A DNA stretch of 64,000 bases from Garcia nutans. Taxonomy: Eukaryota > Streptophyta > Magnoliopsida > Malpighiales > Euphorbiaceae. The stretch's first letter is position 1. Each line of letters begins with the position of its first letter. This document shows positions 34,340-46,984 of this stretch, piece after piece. The notes beneath the pieces are model-generated. The model was given only the letters and a program-made list of their open reading frames with translations. It ran no database searches and was not told where the DNA came from. A program made the position numbers and the translations under genes. The stretch spans positions 53,979,001 to 54,043,000 of the forward strand of contig CANTUV010000033.1 of assembly GCA_947685225.1 (NCBI GenBank), read 5' to 3'.

Positions 34340-37311
34340 GACATGTGTGGATAAAAAAAGTTAGTCCAAAATCAAGAATTACTAGAGATACATATTCAGA
34401 CAATGGTAAACAGATTTTATAGTAAGAAATATAAGAAAGAATAAGTAGAGAGTAAGATCAGAATAGGAACTTAAAATATTAAATCTCTTATAAATAAACT
34501 AAGAGAACATATTGATACTATGGAGAGAAAAAAAATAGTATTGCTTGCATTCAAAAAATTAAATAGGTTGGAAGGAAAAGTAAAGAAGTTGAGAATACTG
34601 TATATAAAGCGTGATATATAGGAACAAACAGAGGTAAAAACGGAGTAGGTATAATTTTGGATTGGAACCTAAAGAAAAAGGTTGTAGCAGTGAAAATAGT
34701 AAGCGATATGATTATTTCAGTTAAATTTGTGCTTCAGAATAAGACCATTAACATTGCTAGTGCATATGCCCCTCAAGTTGAATTGGATGGGGAGAGCAAA
34801 TAAAAATTTTGGGATGATATGGATTAACTTATGAAAGGGATCCCAAATGATGAAAATATTTTTATAGGATGAGACTTAAATGGACATATAGGAAAAGACA
34901 AAGTATGTTTTGAGAATGTTCATGGAGGGTATGGTTTTGGAATTAGAAATGAAGAAGGTAAGACTATCTTTCATTTTGTTTTAGCCTATGGTTTGATTCT
35001 GGTAAACACATATTTTATAAATAGAGAATCCCATCTAGTGACCTTTAAAAGTGGACAAAATAAAAGTCATATTGACTTCATACTTACAAGAAAAACAAAT
35101 CGAGCTCGATGCAAGGATTGTAAGGTTATTCCAGGTAAGACTTTAACCACTCAGCATAGGTTAGTGATTTTGGATATCAAGTTTAAGAGGTTGATAAGTA
35201 GGTCAAGGAGAGACAGAATTCCTAAGATTAAGTGGTGAACTTTAAAATGTGAAAAATAATTGTTATTCTATGATGAGTTGGTCAAAGTTAGAGGGTGGGA
35301 GGCAAATTTGAGTATGTCATCTAATGATATGCGGATAAGCATATCTACAATAATAAAAGAGTAGCTAAAAAAGTTTTTGAATAATTTAAAGGGTGTGGGC
35401 ATCCCTCGAAAGAGTCTTGGTGGTAGAATGAGGAAGTGCAAAAAGCGATAAGAGTGAAAAAAGAATGGTATAAGAGTTGCCCAAGTGTAGTTTGAGAAGT
35501 ACAAATGAACAAAAAAAGATACTAAAAAAACAGTTAGTCAAGCAAGAGATCAATCTTTAGAGAGTCTGTATGAGAAACTTGGAACAAAAGAAGAGAAAAA
35601 ACTATCTATAAATTGGCTAAAACAAGAGAAAGAAAATGTTGTAATTTAAACCAAGTTAAATGCATTAAAAATAAAGAGAATAGAGTTTTGGTTCAAGAAG
35701 ATGATATCAGAAAATGATGAAGAAGTTATTTTAAGGGTATTCTTAATTGTAACCATAATGGTAATATTGAGGGGTTAGATGATAGGCCCGAGAAAAATAT
35801 GAAGTACACAAGACGGATTAGGTTTTCTGAAGTTAAGTAAGTTTTGAAGAAAATGTAAGTTGGTAAAGCCTGTAGACCAGATAAAATACCTATTGAGGTT
35901 TGAAAATTTTTGGAAGATATAGGAGTTGCATGGTTAACAGCTTTGTTTAATAAGATCTTAAGTACTAAGAAAATGCTTGATGAATGGAGACAAAGTAATT
36001 TAATATATATTTTTAAGAATAAGTGAGATGTTCAGAATTGCTCAAATTATAGAGGTATAAAGCTTATGAACCGCACTATAAAACTATGGGGGAGAGTTTT
36101 GAAATAATGTTTGCGTCTAGATACTTGTATCTTTCCAAATCGGTTTAGTTTTATGCATGGTCAATTAACTATGGAAGTTATCTTTCTTCTTAGAGATTTG
36201 ATGAAAAAATATAGAGAGATGAAGAAGGATTTATATATGATTTTTATTAACTTGGAAAAGATTTATGATAGAGTTCCTAGAGAAGTTTTATGGTGGGTCC
36301 TAGAGCATAGAAAAATAGCTATATGATATATCCAAGTTTTGAAGAATATATATAAGGAAGTCATCACCAGTGTCTGTACTGTGAGAGAGAATATTAAAAA
36401 ATTTTTCATTTCTATTGAGTTATACCAAGGTTCAACTTTGAGCCTTTATCTTTTCGTCTTGGTCATGAAAAAGCTAACAAGACATATATAAGATGACATC
36501 CGTTTGTATATGTTGTTTACAAATGATATTATATTAATAGATGAGATTCAAGTAGTGAAAAGTCAAAAGTTGGAGTTACGGAGAAGCACTTTAGAATATA
36601 AAAATTTTAAACTAAGTAGAACTAAAACTGAGTATATACATTGTAGATTTAATAACAAGAATAGAGAAAGATGCAAAATTATTTTAAACGGAATAACAGT
36701 TTCTCCTAGTACTCAGTTTAAGTACCTTAGTTCTATTCTTCAAGAAGATGGGAGTTATGAATAAGATGTAAGTTATAGGATTAAAGCTGGTTGGATGAAG
36801 TGAATGAGTGCTACAAGAGTTCTATATGATTGAAAGATGCCAATTAAATTTAAAGGAAAATTTTATCATAATGCAATATGGCATGCAATGATAGTAGTGA
36901 GTGTTGGGCAGTAAAGGAACAACATATGGGTAAGATGTATGTTACTGAAATGAGAATGATAAGATGAATATATGGATATACTAGGATGGATAGAATCCGC
37001 AATAAATACATTAGAGAATAGCGTTTATTGAAAATAAGATAAGAGAACATATATTGAGATGATTTGATCATGTTAAACGAAAACTTAGCGATGCATCAGT
37101 AAAAAAAAATTGAACAAGTTAGAGTAGATATAACTAAGAGATGCAGGGGTAAGCCTAGATTGACTTGGTCAAAGATGACCCAAAATGATATTGTAATGTT
37201 ACATCTATCAGAAGAGATAGCCTTAAATCATACCGAATAAAAAAGAATAATCTATATAGCCGACCCCAATTGACTAGAGATTAAGGCTTTATTGAGTTGA
37301 GTTGAGTTTTT
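34340..37311 (+). mobile_element. RTE-type LINE, degenerate
   Basis: Conceptual translation with frame breaks gives the order of a plant RTE-like non-LTR element. An apurinic-type endonuclease runs about 34460-35240: opening IGTxNIKSL-like, then ASAYAPQVELD near 34760, GxDLNGHIGKD near 34870, and an HIDFILTRKT region near 35075. Reverse transcriptase follows, with a DLYMIFINLEKIYDRVPREVL stretch (36220-36285, Asp of the palm replaced by Asn) and LFTNDIILIDE (36511-36543) where active elements have YADD. The 3' end has three TTGAG repeats (37292-37306), typical of RTE tails. Many stops make it inactive. It separates the third gene copy's promoter from older upstream sequence. Confidence 0.8.
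34993..35238 (+). pseudogene. LINE endonuclease fragment
   Basis: The longest open piece of the endonuclease end (81 codons). It includes the conserved serine/histidine region (SHIDFILTRKT and TTQHRLVILDIK) of RTE endonucleases. It is out of frame with, or separated by stops from, the reverse transcriptase pieces at 36111-36326 and 36504-36764. Confidence 0.65.
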
Positions 37312-37369
37312 TTAAATCTTAATATATAAAAATTATTACGTAGATTCTTGTACACTCAATAATAAAACA

Positions 37370-37715
37370 ATACATATACATTTATTAATAATTTTTAGTT
37401 AATGTCTTAATGATATTAAAATTATTTGAAAATGAAAAATCTCTAGTTATCAATCAATTAACTAAATTTATAAAAATTAAAAAAAAAGGATAGTACCACT
37501 ATTAAATAAAGCAAAAGAAAAAAATGAGAGAGAGAGTACCACACATCTTTGCAAACAAAGAGTTACATCAATCTCGCTGGCAAATACCATGGCCATAGCC
37601 TTGGAGAAGGGAAAAGGAAAGAAAAGAAAGTCTTGGACTGGAAGTAGCTGGGCCCATATATCTCTATATAAACCCACCATCACTAACACTAGAACCACCA
37701 TACTTCTCTACACTC
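37370..37715 (+). promoter_or_regulatory. Promoter of third BSP-like copy
   Basis: Collinear with 21945-22270. TATATAAA is at 37665-37672 within 'atctctatataaaccca'. The transcribed leader is then cut at 37715 by the hAT-like insertion and resumes at 38198. Confidence 0.7.
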
Positions 37716-38189
37716 AAGAGCCGTCTTGGACATTTTAGGGGCCCCGAGCAGAAATTAAGATATGGGCCCCTAAAACTATTCCATCCTTGTGTAGACAAAA
37801 ATCGAACAACCACATCATACATATCTCTCAACTCCCCCCATCAAGAAAGTAACTCATCAACTTTTCAATTTCCAATCGAACAACCACAGAAATCTTGATA
37901 TGGCTAAAAAACTTGCTCAAAAGAAGGCTAGGCAAAAAAGCTTGTATAAAAGTTATACAACCACCAAGAGAGAATAAATGCCCTTACATTGACCAATCTC
38001 TTAAAGATTTTGACAATCACAGGATCCCCATTAAAGATGACAAATTAGACAACAACACCAGTTGCAAAATAATTGAAGTCAACCAAACCACTCTTAAGAC
38101 AAATATATATTCAAAGACAATAAGAAAGTAAAGGATTTGAGGGGCCCTGAGCAACCGCTCAGGTTGCTCTCCCCACTCAGCCGGGCCCG
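37716..38189. mobile_element. hAT-like non-autonomous element in 5' UTR
   Basis: A 474-bp insertion bounded by an exact 8-bp duplication CTACACTC (37708-37715 and 38190-38197), the size used by hAT transposases. The copy at 22316 shows the uninterrupted site. Ends are GC-rich with opposed GGGGCCC motifs (near 37738 and 38142). The extreme termini (aagagccgtcttg and ccgggcccg) are only weakly complementary. An internal 78-codon frame has no recognised product. Confidence 0.7.
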
Positions 38190-38238
38190 CTACACTCCTA
38201 CTAATCCTTTCTTCTAATTACTCTCTCTTTTTAGATCA

Positions 38239-38720
38239 ATGGCAGTTGAAATGCTGGCGGTGGTGGTGGTGTTTGTGCTGTTGGCTATGGCGGTGCAGCC
38301 GTCTATGCAACTGTCTTTGAGAAACCCTTTGCATGGAGTTATCCAAAAACCCATTACCTATACTAATAACAATCCGATTGGCCTTATTTTGCTGACAAGT
38401 GAGGCTCAGAGTGCCCTCGACAACCCTAGTCTCTTCACCCATTCCTTCTCCAAGGATATTTTCGGTAACTCCGACTAGCTTAGATGATGACATTATATTA
38501 TGTAACTCTCATTCTACTGCGGAGAGGTGGTCAGTGACAGTGAATCATGTCAAAAAATAATTTCCCCATAAACATTGCAATTTTAAAAATACACTATATA
38601 CAGTTATATAAGATATAAAATATTTAAAATCTATAATCACCTATATAATATTTATACATATAAAAAACTATAGCATTATATATAAATATCTCTCAATATA
38701 TATACATATATATAATATAA
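38239..38720 (+). pseudogene. Truncated bark storage protein-like copy (exon 1 only)
   Basis: Exon 1 38239-38464 is intact: a signal peptide with a hydrophobic core and VQPSMQ near the likely cleavage area, then the conserved NPIGLILLTS stretch. The donor g|GTAACT is in the same phase as the other two genes. Intron 1 similarity with 24382-24740 continues to about 38720 (for example 'actatagcatt' and AT runs) and then stops. No exons 2-6 are found before the window ends. With its promoter retained but its leader holding a hAT-like insertion, it could at most give a 78-codon signal-peptide product ending in the intron (stop at 38476). Loss probably came from a deletion or from the repeat expansion that now follows. 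Confidence 0.85.
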
Positions 38721-38854
38721 TATAATATAATAATAAATTAATCAAAATAAGATAAACTTAATATGTATAAATTTAGATTTACAAAAATACATTAATAATT
38801 ATTCATGTATTTTTTATATTAAGAATACATTAATTATGTAAAGAATTTAGTATC

Positions 38855-40226
38855 TATATATAATATTAAAATAATTGTCCGGCATAATATTATGCTATGT
38901 GGCATTCTATTTTTAATATTCTAAATTTAATTTATTATTTATTATATAAAAATATTTATTTAAAGAGTTCAAATAAGATTATAATAACTCAAATTAATGC
39001 AAAAAAATCCTAATTATCATGGATAGTTTAAAAAAACTCTATCTCTTTACTGTTTATATTTTGTACTGAAACGAATAAATAATTAACTTTAATATATATA
39101 AATTTGATATTTTACCAAAATTATTTTTTAATTAATTGGGCAAGTTAAATAAAACTAACATTATTTATTCATATTAATTACTCTATACATATAATATCAC
39201 AAGTTAAATCCATTTTTTTAGTATAAAAAATAATTATAAGATAAATTATTAATTTTAGACTTTAAATTAAAAATATCCTACATTAAGTGTCAAATTAAAA
39301 TTTTAAAATATTAAATTTATTATTTATTAGACCTGATAATTAATTAATTAATATATCATATTTGATGTTGATAATAATAAGTTATTACACTTTAATTTAT
39401 TTATAATAAGTTTTAATATTAGTGCATATAAAATTAATAAAGCTTCAACATTTTTTTATATTTTTTATTTAGTCGAATGCTATAAATATTTTTTATTTAT
39501 TATTAATAGTATTGATTCATTTGATTTAACAAATAATTTTTATTATTTATATAAAATATTATGATGATATTATGAAATTGTAAGTCTCTTTATATTTTGT
39601 AATTTTATAATATAGACTATCTCTTTAGATTTATCGATATATGTATTACTAATATTTTTTTTATTTATAATTATAGATAAATAATTATTTATTTAAAATT
39701 ATTATAAAAATTAAAAAATAAAAATAATCGCAACTTCGTATAAAATTATATTTTAGTTTAATTCTAAAATAGATAACAATGGTATAATATTGCATCACAT
39801 GATATAATACTAATTTTTTTAAAATATTAAATTAAATTATTATTTATTAAAATAGATAATCAATAAATTATTATAGATATTTATTTAAAAAATTAATTAT
39901 TAAAATTAATTATATATATTAAAGTTAATTATTTATCCGTTTAAGTACAAAATATAGACAATAAAAAGATAGAGTTTTTTTAAGCAATTCATAATAATTA
40001 GGATTTTTTTGTAATCATTTGAGTTATCATAATTTTATTTAAATTCATTAAATAAATATTTATTATATAATAAATAATAAATTAAAAAATAAAAATTAAA
40101 TTAAATTAAATAATAAATTAAATATTTTTTATATGATAAATAATAAATTAAATTTATAGTATTAAAAAATAAATTATCATATGATATAATATTGTATCAA
40201 TGATAATTATTTTAATATTATATATA
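38855..40226. mobile_element. Long-terminal-inverted-repeat element
   Basis: About 1.37 kb with arms of roughly 250-320 bp (38855-39108 and 39903-40226) that are reverse complements with indels. Examples are 'aaaaaactctatct' against 'agatagagttttttt', and the tips 'tatatataatattaaaat' against 'attttaatattatatata'. The interior is AT-rich without an open frame. Long arms suggest a Mutator-like or foldback MITE; no clear 9-bp target duplication was found. It begins close to where the truncated gene copy breaks off. Confidence 0.6.
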
Positions 40227-40439
40227 AATTATATCTGCAGTCACAAATCGCTCATTTTTTTTTTAACAAACGATGAATATTGATCTGTTATACTTCTTGC
40301 TTTTCATGATTCTTTATTTCCTTAAACAGGCAATATGTAGGCTTAAATTTTTTTATTTAATATAAATTGATCAATAGACATTATAATTTTTCATTTTTCA
40401 TTTTATTTTTTATAAACATTAATAATTTTATTTTTTTTC

Positions 40440-40700
40440 TATTTTTACTTTACAACGTTTCACTTTTTTGTTTCATGAGAGAATAATTAATAAATAGTAT
40501 ACATAAATTTTTTTTTTAAATTTAAAAATACAATGAATTCTCTAAATATAGATTATCAAATTCACTTTTTATTTTAAATTTAAATAATTTTATTAAAATT
40601 TTATTTTTTTATTGACTTTTTAACATAAAAAGTTTGAGAAAAAGAGGCTGGTGTTAATATTATAACATATCTAAATCAATCATCTTTGATAAAAAAAAAA
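40440..40700. repeat. Inverted copy of window start
   Basis: Reverse complement of 1-262, including 'aaattcactttttatttt' and 'catgagagaataattaat'. It lies about 4 kb left of direct block B. Confidence 0.75.
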
Positions 40701-40842
40701 ATCAATCATCTCTTTCCAAAAAAGATTAATCAGTTAAAAACACGTGTTCCATTTCAAAAACGTATAAAGCCGCCGCAGCCCGCAATGTACTTGCACATTG
40801 TCCGCTCATAAGATAGTTTAAAATTTTAAAGGAAATTCTATT

Positions 40843-40975
40843 ATCTATATCTCTATTTATAGATTCAATTAATTATAAATTTAAATTTAAATTATAATAT
40901 TAAAAAATTAATTTTAATTAATTTTTTATTTAATTATAATTTATAATTGACTTGACTATGAATGAAAATATTGAC
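40843..40975. mobile_element. Small palindromic MITE copy
   Basis: Same family as 33302 and 62553: 'tctctatttatagattcaat' at the left and 'ttgacttgactatgaatg' at the right, with complementary inner arms around 'aaatttaaattataat'. Confidence 0.5.
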
Positions 40976-41439
40976 AACAACCATATTAAAATTTTTGAAT
41001 TATATCAGCCAAAAAGAAAAAGTGAAATCATTCCACCATTGCCAACTTTTAATTTGATTAAAATTCATAGAAAAGAAAAGAAAGAAAAATGTGCATCCTA
41101 TCAGCGTTATAGCAAGTGATTATTGTGAAGAGCCTCGCTAAAGAGATCAAATTATGATAAATTAAGACGTGTATTTTTTACTTTTAATAATAAATGATCT
41201 CCATAAGATTTTTCTATTGTGAAATGATCTTAATAATTTCACTCCTCTGCTCCGTCTGTCATATTGTCTGCCATATCTCTCACTGTGAAATAGTTAGATA
41301 ATCTTTATATCTGTCACATTCACATGTGCAGTGATGCGACAATATTGCTTTGAGAATACCTCCTTAATCATTATTATGAAAGGCAATAGTTAAGATATAT
41401 GTAAAAATTACCTCGTGTAAATCTCAATCTATTCAATTT

Positions 41440-44350
41440 TAAACTATTTAAATTTATCTCAATTCCATTATAGTTACATCCCTATTAATTCTATATATAT
41501 TTAACATTATTTATTTACTATTTTAATTTATTTAATTATATATTTAAATATAAAATTTAATAATATCATAAAATTTAAATTATAAAATTATATTTATCTT
41601 AATTAAATAATTATAAATAAATATTTAATCCTAATAAAATTTTATTAAAATAATTTTATACCACATAATCTCATAATAAAACAAAATATAATAAATATCA
41701 ATATTATCTCTAAATATCAAACTTCAATACCACACTCCACAATATATAAATAAAGGATGAGGTCTTTACTCATAAGAGATGAGCTCTCTGTTAGAATTAA
41801 GATATGCTCTAGAGCCATATCTATAATGTAATTGTAAATTATATCCCTTAATGGCATAAAATTATATTTTTTTAATTAGATATTTATTTAATTATTGAAT
41901 AAATATTTATTTATTTTATAGAATATAAGCTCATAAGTAATTTGTTAGAGAATTTATTTATAAGTGTTATAAATATGAGTGACAAATTTTCTAGTACAAA
42001 TACTTTAAATGCTCATGGTCGTAGGATATTTTATTTGAGCGTAATTTATCCAAAAGACCATCACCTCTGTCTATTTCCAAAATTAATATGAGATATTAAT
42101 GATATGGAAGTAGTGAGTCATATGCTACTTGAATAAAGATTCCAAATAAATATGTGAACACTCATAGTGATGAGTAGGTTGAACATGTGACGCAGGATAA
42201 TAATAACATGAAGTTTACTGCTTGTCAATTATTAATTATCCTGATCATAAATGAATTAATCCTTAGACTTGAGGGGATATTATATTTCACATATAGATAA
42301 TTAAAATTTGTTACTGCTTCCATACATGTACAATGTACGTGTATATGGGCGTGTGGTGGTTTTAATTATTTATATGTAGGAAATAAAGAATCCGCCAAAA
42401 TGGAATTTATACCTTGAGTAAACAATGATAAGATCATATACAATTTGGTTATTCTTAATAAAGAAGTCCTTGGCCAAGGCGGTGAGATATTTACTAAGAA
42501 AAGTGTTTTTATTAAAAATCAATTTTATTAAGAATTAGAACCATGATAGAAGTATAGTATATATATTCGGGTTTGACAAAATCATGACCTTGAATTAATT
42601 CGGGATCTTTATAAAGGGATTAATCATTAATATGATAATTTGGTTTGAATATCCCATTTAACTTGACAGGTTAAAGATATTAATTTTTAATTAGGTAATT
42701 ATAGTGCATGTTATGCTAGACACTGACTATGATTTATGAGACCGAAAGATAATTGGGATAATCTTTTGGAGAGAAAATATTTTCTCGCAATTATCAAGAG
42801 TTGATATTGTATCTCATTGCTAATTAAACATGAACCTAGAGAGTCACACACAATACAACTCTAAATGATCCAGTAAATATTATTTTGATAATTAATTAAA
42901 ATGTTTAATTAATTAATTAAAATTAATTGGATTAAATTTGTAATGAGATTACAAAGACCCTAGCATGTCTTAAATATTTAATCCATGTAGAGTACAAATT
43001 AATTACAATACTTGTATATGATACATATTATGTCGATTAATTTTTGGACTTAAAATAATAAATTTATTTAATTATTTATTTATTTAAAAGTTAATTAATT
43101 ATTTAATTAATTTATTTATTTTTCTTTTTCTTTTATGAGTGGAAGACCATTTTGATGGGTGAAATGCTACTTTAATTAGTGGAGTATTATTTTGTTAAAT
43201 TGGTGGATATGATTTGTTTGTCCTTTTATGTAAAGAAAAATAATAAAACCACTTGTTAAATATAATTGAGATGTGATCTCATTTATTTTTTTTAAGAAGC
43301 ATTCATTAAGTTTGGTTTTTCAAAAGAGAGTTTTTTTTTTCTCTCTTTCAACGTGAAGTGGAAAAGAAAAAAAAATATTTTTATTTTATTTTTCTTTTAA
43401 GTCCAATTTTTCAAGAAAGAGTTCTTGAAATTAAATCTCTACATATCATCTATACTAGAGTTTTAATCTTGGTTTTGGGCAATAACAATAAATCAAGATT
43501 TAATCTTTGGAGCTTGGAGGATCTAGATCAAAGGAGTTGGTGTGAGATATCTAGAGACCACACATTTGGGTGGTTTGGAGGGATTGTGAAAACACCTAGT
43601 CTTCAAGAGGTAATTTCTAATATCTCCTCCTTATTTGGTATTTTGTAAATCAATTAGATTTTACTTATTTGGATGTTTTGTTAAATTCTAAAATTAGAAC
43701 TTAGAATTGAAAAGTTCAATTCTAGTGTTAAAAGTTAACACATGATATTTAATTAATAAACTAATTGTGAAAATTTTTGAAATTTACCACAGTTAGCTAT
43801 TAATTAAATTACGCTTCCATTGCTCTAATTCTAGTATTTATGGCATCTTAACACTCTCCATCCTTAGATACTAAACTCAAGAAACTACTTAACTAAGCAG
43901 TCCATCCGACGAGCTATCCAATAGGCCACTGACGCATTTGTAATTTTCGTTGACACTCATTAGAGATTGTCCTCTTACCATCCTCTAAAAATAAGGGATA
44001 ATCCATATAAGTAAATGATTCATTTTTATTCTCGTAACTCTTTCTTTACATTCAGACAAACTGAATTCTGACTTAACTATCAAAATTTCTCCAGCAGAGT
44101 TCGATCTTCTCTCTATCTTATAAGTATCTAAACTCTGAGCTTTGAGAAATAGTATCGAGATCCACTTGTAATCAAATATATAATTAAAATTTAATAAAAT
44201 ATAATTAATATATAATTGAATTCGAGTAGTACTATAGTGGATACCAAAAGATAAATATTTAAATCTGATCTGAACTCGTTAACTATTATACACATTTAAA
44301 TTTATTTATAAATTATTTATATCTTATATAAAAAAACCGAAACGAATGGG
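41440..44350. repeat. Dispersed AT-rich repeat, pair of 57020-57460, split by a solo LTR
   Basis: Segments 41440-41740 and 44170-44350 together resemble 57020-57460 ('caattatagttatac', 'taattgaattcg', 'aaatattataaataaa' type phrases). The solo LTR at 41789-43853 lies between the two parts, so it inserted into this older repeat. Confidence 0.45.
41789..43853 (+). mobile_element. Solo LTR (about 2.07 kb)
   Basis: Begins TGTTAGAATTAAG and ends CATCTTAACA. It is flanked by exact 5-bp repeats CTCTC (41784-41788 and 43854-43858). No second LTR, primer site or pol is present, so it is read as a solo LTR left after recombination. A 96-codon open frame at 43358-43648 is not recognisable. The lineage is uncertain. 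Confidence 0.7.
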
Positions 44351-45454
44351 ATACTAAAAATTATACTAGCGGTTTATCATTCCTAATCATTATTCCTCTT
44401 GCCCAATTTCTTTTACTTCGTCTACAATTTTGTTTCCTAGTACGGTAACATCTTACTCAGATTTTGTTGCTATCCTATACATTCTATTTTCTTACGACTT
44501 CTATAAAAACTCTTCAATTATATCAATTAGAAAATATTTAGCTCACAGATATATTTTTTATTATTTTTTAATTCAAATTTAATTTTGCTTATTTTATCGG
44601 TAAACAATTTAGTTTGATTTAATATATGTTTTATAAAAAAATTTAAGAAAACTGTTATAAGATCTGTTGCTTTGTTCTAGTCTAGCCGCTAATAATTTTT
44701 CAAAAGCCAAACCTAAGACTCAAACATTAAAATCCAACCGACTACCCTTTTTTTTTGGTATTGAATTACGAATTTATGATAAAGTGGGACATATCCATTC
44801 TTGATTTTTGCAATCATAAATATTGTCTAATTTATAAAAGTTATTTTTTATTTTAACTGAATATCTTTTTTTAATATTTCATTTTTAGTAAAATTAGTAA
44901 AAATAAATATTAACTTTAAAATAACACTTCATCCTCTTAAAATATGTCCTTTTAAAAAAAAATTCTTTCAATTTATATTAAATGAATTAGTTATTTTTTT
45001 AATTTTATTCTTATCCTTCTTATATTCAATCCATGCTCGATAATTTATATATTATATGAAAAATATAATTTAGTTAATATATATTTTTATAATTAAAATT
45101 ATTTAATACTTTTTTCTTTCATTTTAAATGATTTTTTAGAGCTTTAATTTTGTTATACAATATTTGATGTTAAATAGTATTAAAATAAAATTTTGATATT
45201 ATTTATTAATTTATTCTCTATATTTATTATTATTATTATTAAGATATAAATATTAAAAATTTATTAATTAAGAATAAATTAATAATTTTATTAATTTTCT
45301 GATAGAGAGTAAATTTTATATAAAAATTTTAAATATGAATGTTTTAAAGGACAACGATTATAAAATAAATTTAAATTTAAAAGTACTCAAAAGGTGATAT
45401 AATAATTTAATTTGTATGTTCATAGTAATTGAGAAATTTACTTGAAGAATTTAG

Positions 45455-46025
45455 GGGTAAATATTGATTGATTCGATTAATTAATCGATCGAATTGGTCG
45501 ATTAATTGAATTAATTTTTAAAAAAATTTTAATTGAATCAATCAAATTTTTATTTCGATCGATTTGATTAATTAATTGAAATGATCAAATTTTTATATTG
45601 ATCGATTTGGTTAATTAACCAAATTAAATCGATCAGTTTGACTAATTAATCAAATCTTCGATTAATTAACTGAATTAATTAATTTTTTTAATTTATAATA
45701 ATTTTTTTAAAATAAAAAATTAATATAATTAAATAACTAATTAAAATTTATTAAAAAATTAAAAATTAATTTTGTTGCAATAAAAATTTATATTTATAGA
45801 AAAAAATTAATATAATTAAAAAATTAAATAAAAAATAACAATTAAATAATTTTTTAAAAAAAAATTAATTAATAAATAATCGACCGATCTGAATTGATTT
45901 AACTATTAAAAAAATTAAAAATTAAATTTTTTGATTAAATTAATTAAATTATTTTAAATTTAATTAATTAAATTAAAATTTTAGTCCATCAGCTAAAATT
46001 TTGATGAGTTAACTAAATTTTACTC
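45455..46025. mobile_element. Insertion rich in 'gattaattaatcga' motifs
   Basis: Absent from the corresponding place of copy A (about 1055-1085). It consists of many short, partly inverted repeats of 'attaattaatcgatcg' kind, then AT-rich sequence with weaker copies at the right side. This is a style typical of small non-autonomous elements in plants. Ends and target duplication are not defined. Confidence 0.45.
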
Positions 46026-46059
46026 GATCATTAAGAGGAAATAGAATACAAATACAAAT

Positions 46060-46350
46060 ACTAAGGAGGTGGTCCCACCCATGCTGGTTAAAAACCAAAA
46101 AAGGACAAACGTGAACACAGTATCATTACCACGTGGTTTATTAAGAAAGGTTAAAGACAGCCACGTCAGTCGTCGTATAGAATTAGCGGTTCTCGTGAAT
46201 TGATAGTGACCATTGCTCCCCCTTCGTGTGACGTGGAAATTTGGAAAAACCTGTGTCCACTTTCTACCACGTGTTCAGACGCGGCAAAACTGTCACTAAA
46301 CACAAGCCATCTTCCAATCATGGATCATCACGTAACAGATTTTTCTTGCT
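46060..46350. promoter_or_regulatory. G-box/ACGT-rich conserved segment, copy B
   Basis: Same string of ACGT motifs as 1110-1412: 'taccacgtggtttatta', 'gccacgtcagtcgtcg', 'taccacgtgttcagac', 'atcacgtaacag'. The 'gctccgcgatgtcccgg' piece of copy A is missing here. No downstream coding frame. Confidence 0.45.
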
Positions 46351-46984
46351 GTTGATTTTTTAAAATAAATCATTCGTTCACTATACTTTATTTTTCGGTG
46401 GAAAATCATCTTTTCTGAATATATAGAATTATAACGATGATAAAATTTTATTTAGTGTATTTTAATATAATTATGTGTTTATTTAATTAAATTTAAAATT
46501 TTTAGTTAAATTAAATTAATTTTTTTATCAATTGATTTATATATTTAATGGCCATTTATTACATTTTAATTGAAATATAAATATATGCAAAAAGCTTTTA
46601 TGACTACAATACCGGAAAGTGCTAATTGGGCGAAAGATTTTAGTAAAAAATAGGCAGAAATGATCAGAAATGGGTAAAAAATTCCATTTACCCCTATTTT
46701 TTTTTTTTATTTAGATGAGTTATAAAATGTCTAATCTACCATTTACACATTATTTCTGTTATAAATTGCAGCGGATAGGCATTTTTTACATTTAACACCA
46801 TTATAAATGTGATCCCATTTCTCATGTCATAATTAATTTCGAATTCGTTTATTATGTCATAATTAATCACGTATTGCCAAATAGAAATAATTTCATGATG
46901 CATTCTTCTTCATTATTTTTCTTTCAATAAGATATTTTACATAATATATCATATAATTAAATTTTTATAATTTAAATGCCACAT

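Larger units (their letters stand above)
44690..46620. repeat. Flanking duplicated block, copy B
   Basis: Matches 263-1620 in the same orientation ('aaagccaaacctaagactc' at 44702 corresponds to 275). A 570-bp AT-rich insertion at about 45455-46025, made of GATTAATTAATCGATC-like repeats, interrupts it. Similarity ends near 46620 ('aaaaagcttttatgac'), after which unrelated repeats follow for about 10 kb until copy C. Confidence 0.85.

Noticed and set aside
36111..36764. A functional reverse transcriptase gene
   Set aside because: The YADD box is degraded, the palm aspartate is replaced and stops separate the pieces. It is part of a dead LINE.
38236..38493. An 85-codon minus-strand frame over the third gene copy
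   Set aside because: It is antisense to exon 1, whose plus-strand frame is clearly the conserved one.
43358..43648. A 96-codon frame near the end of the 2.07-kb solo LTR
   Set aside because: No recognisable product, and the position is within the LTR.
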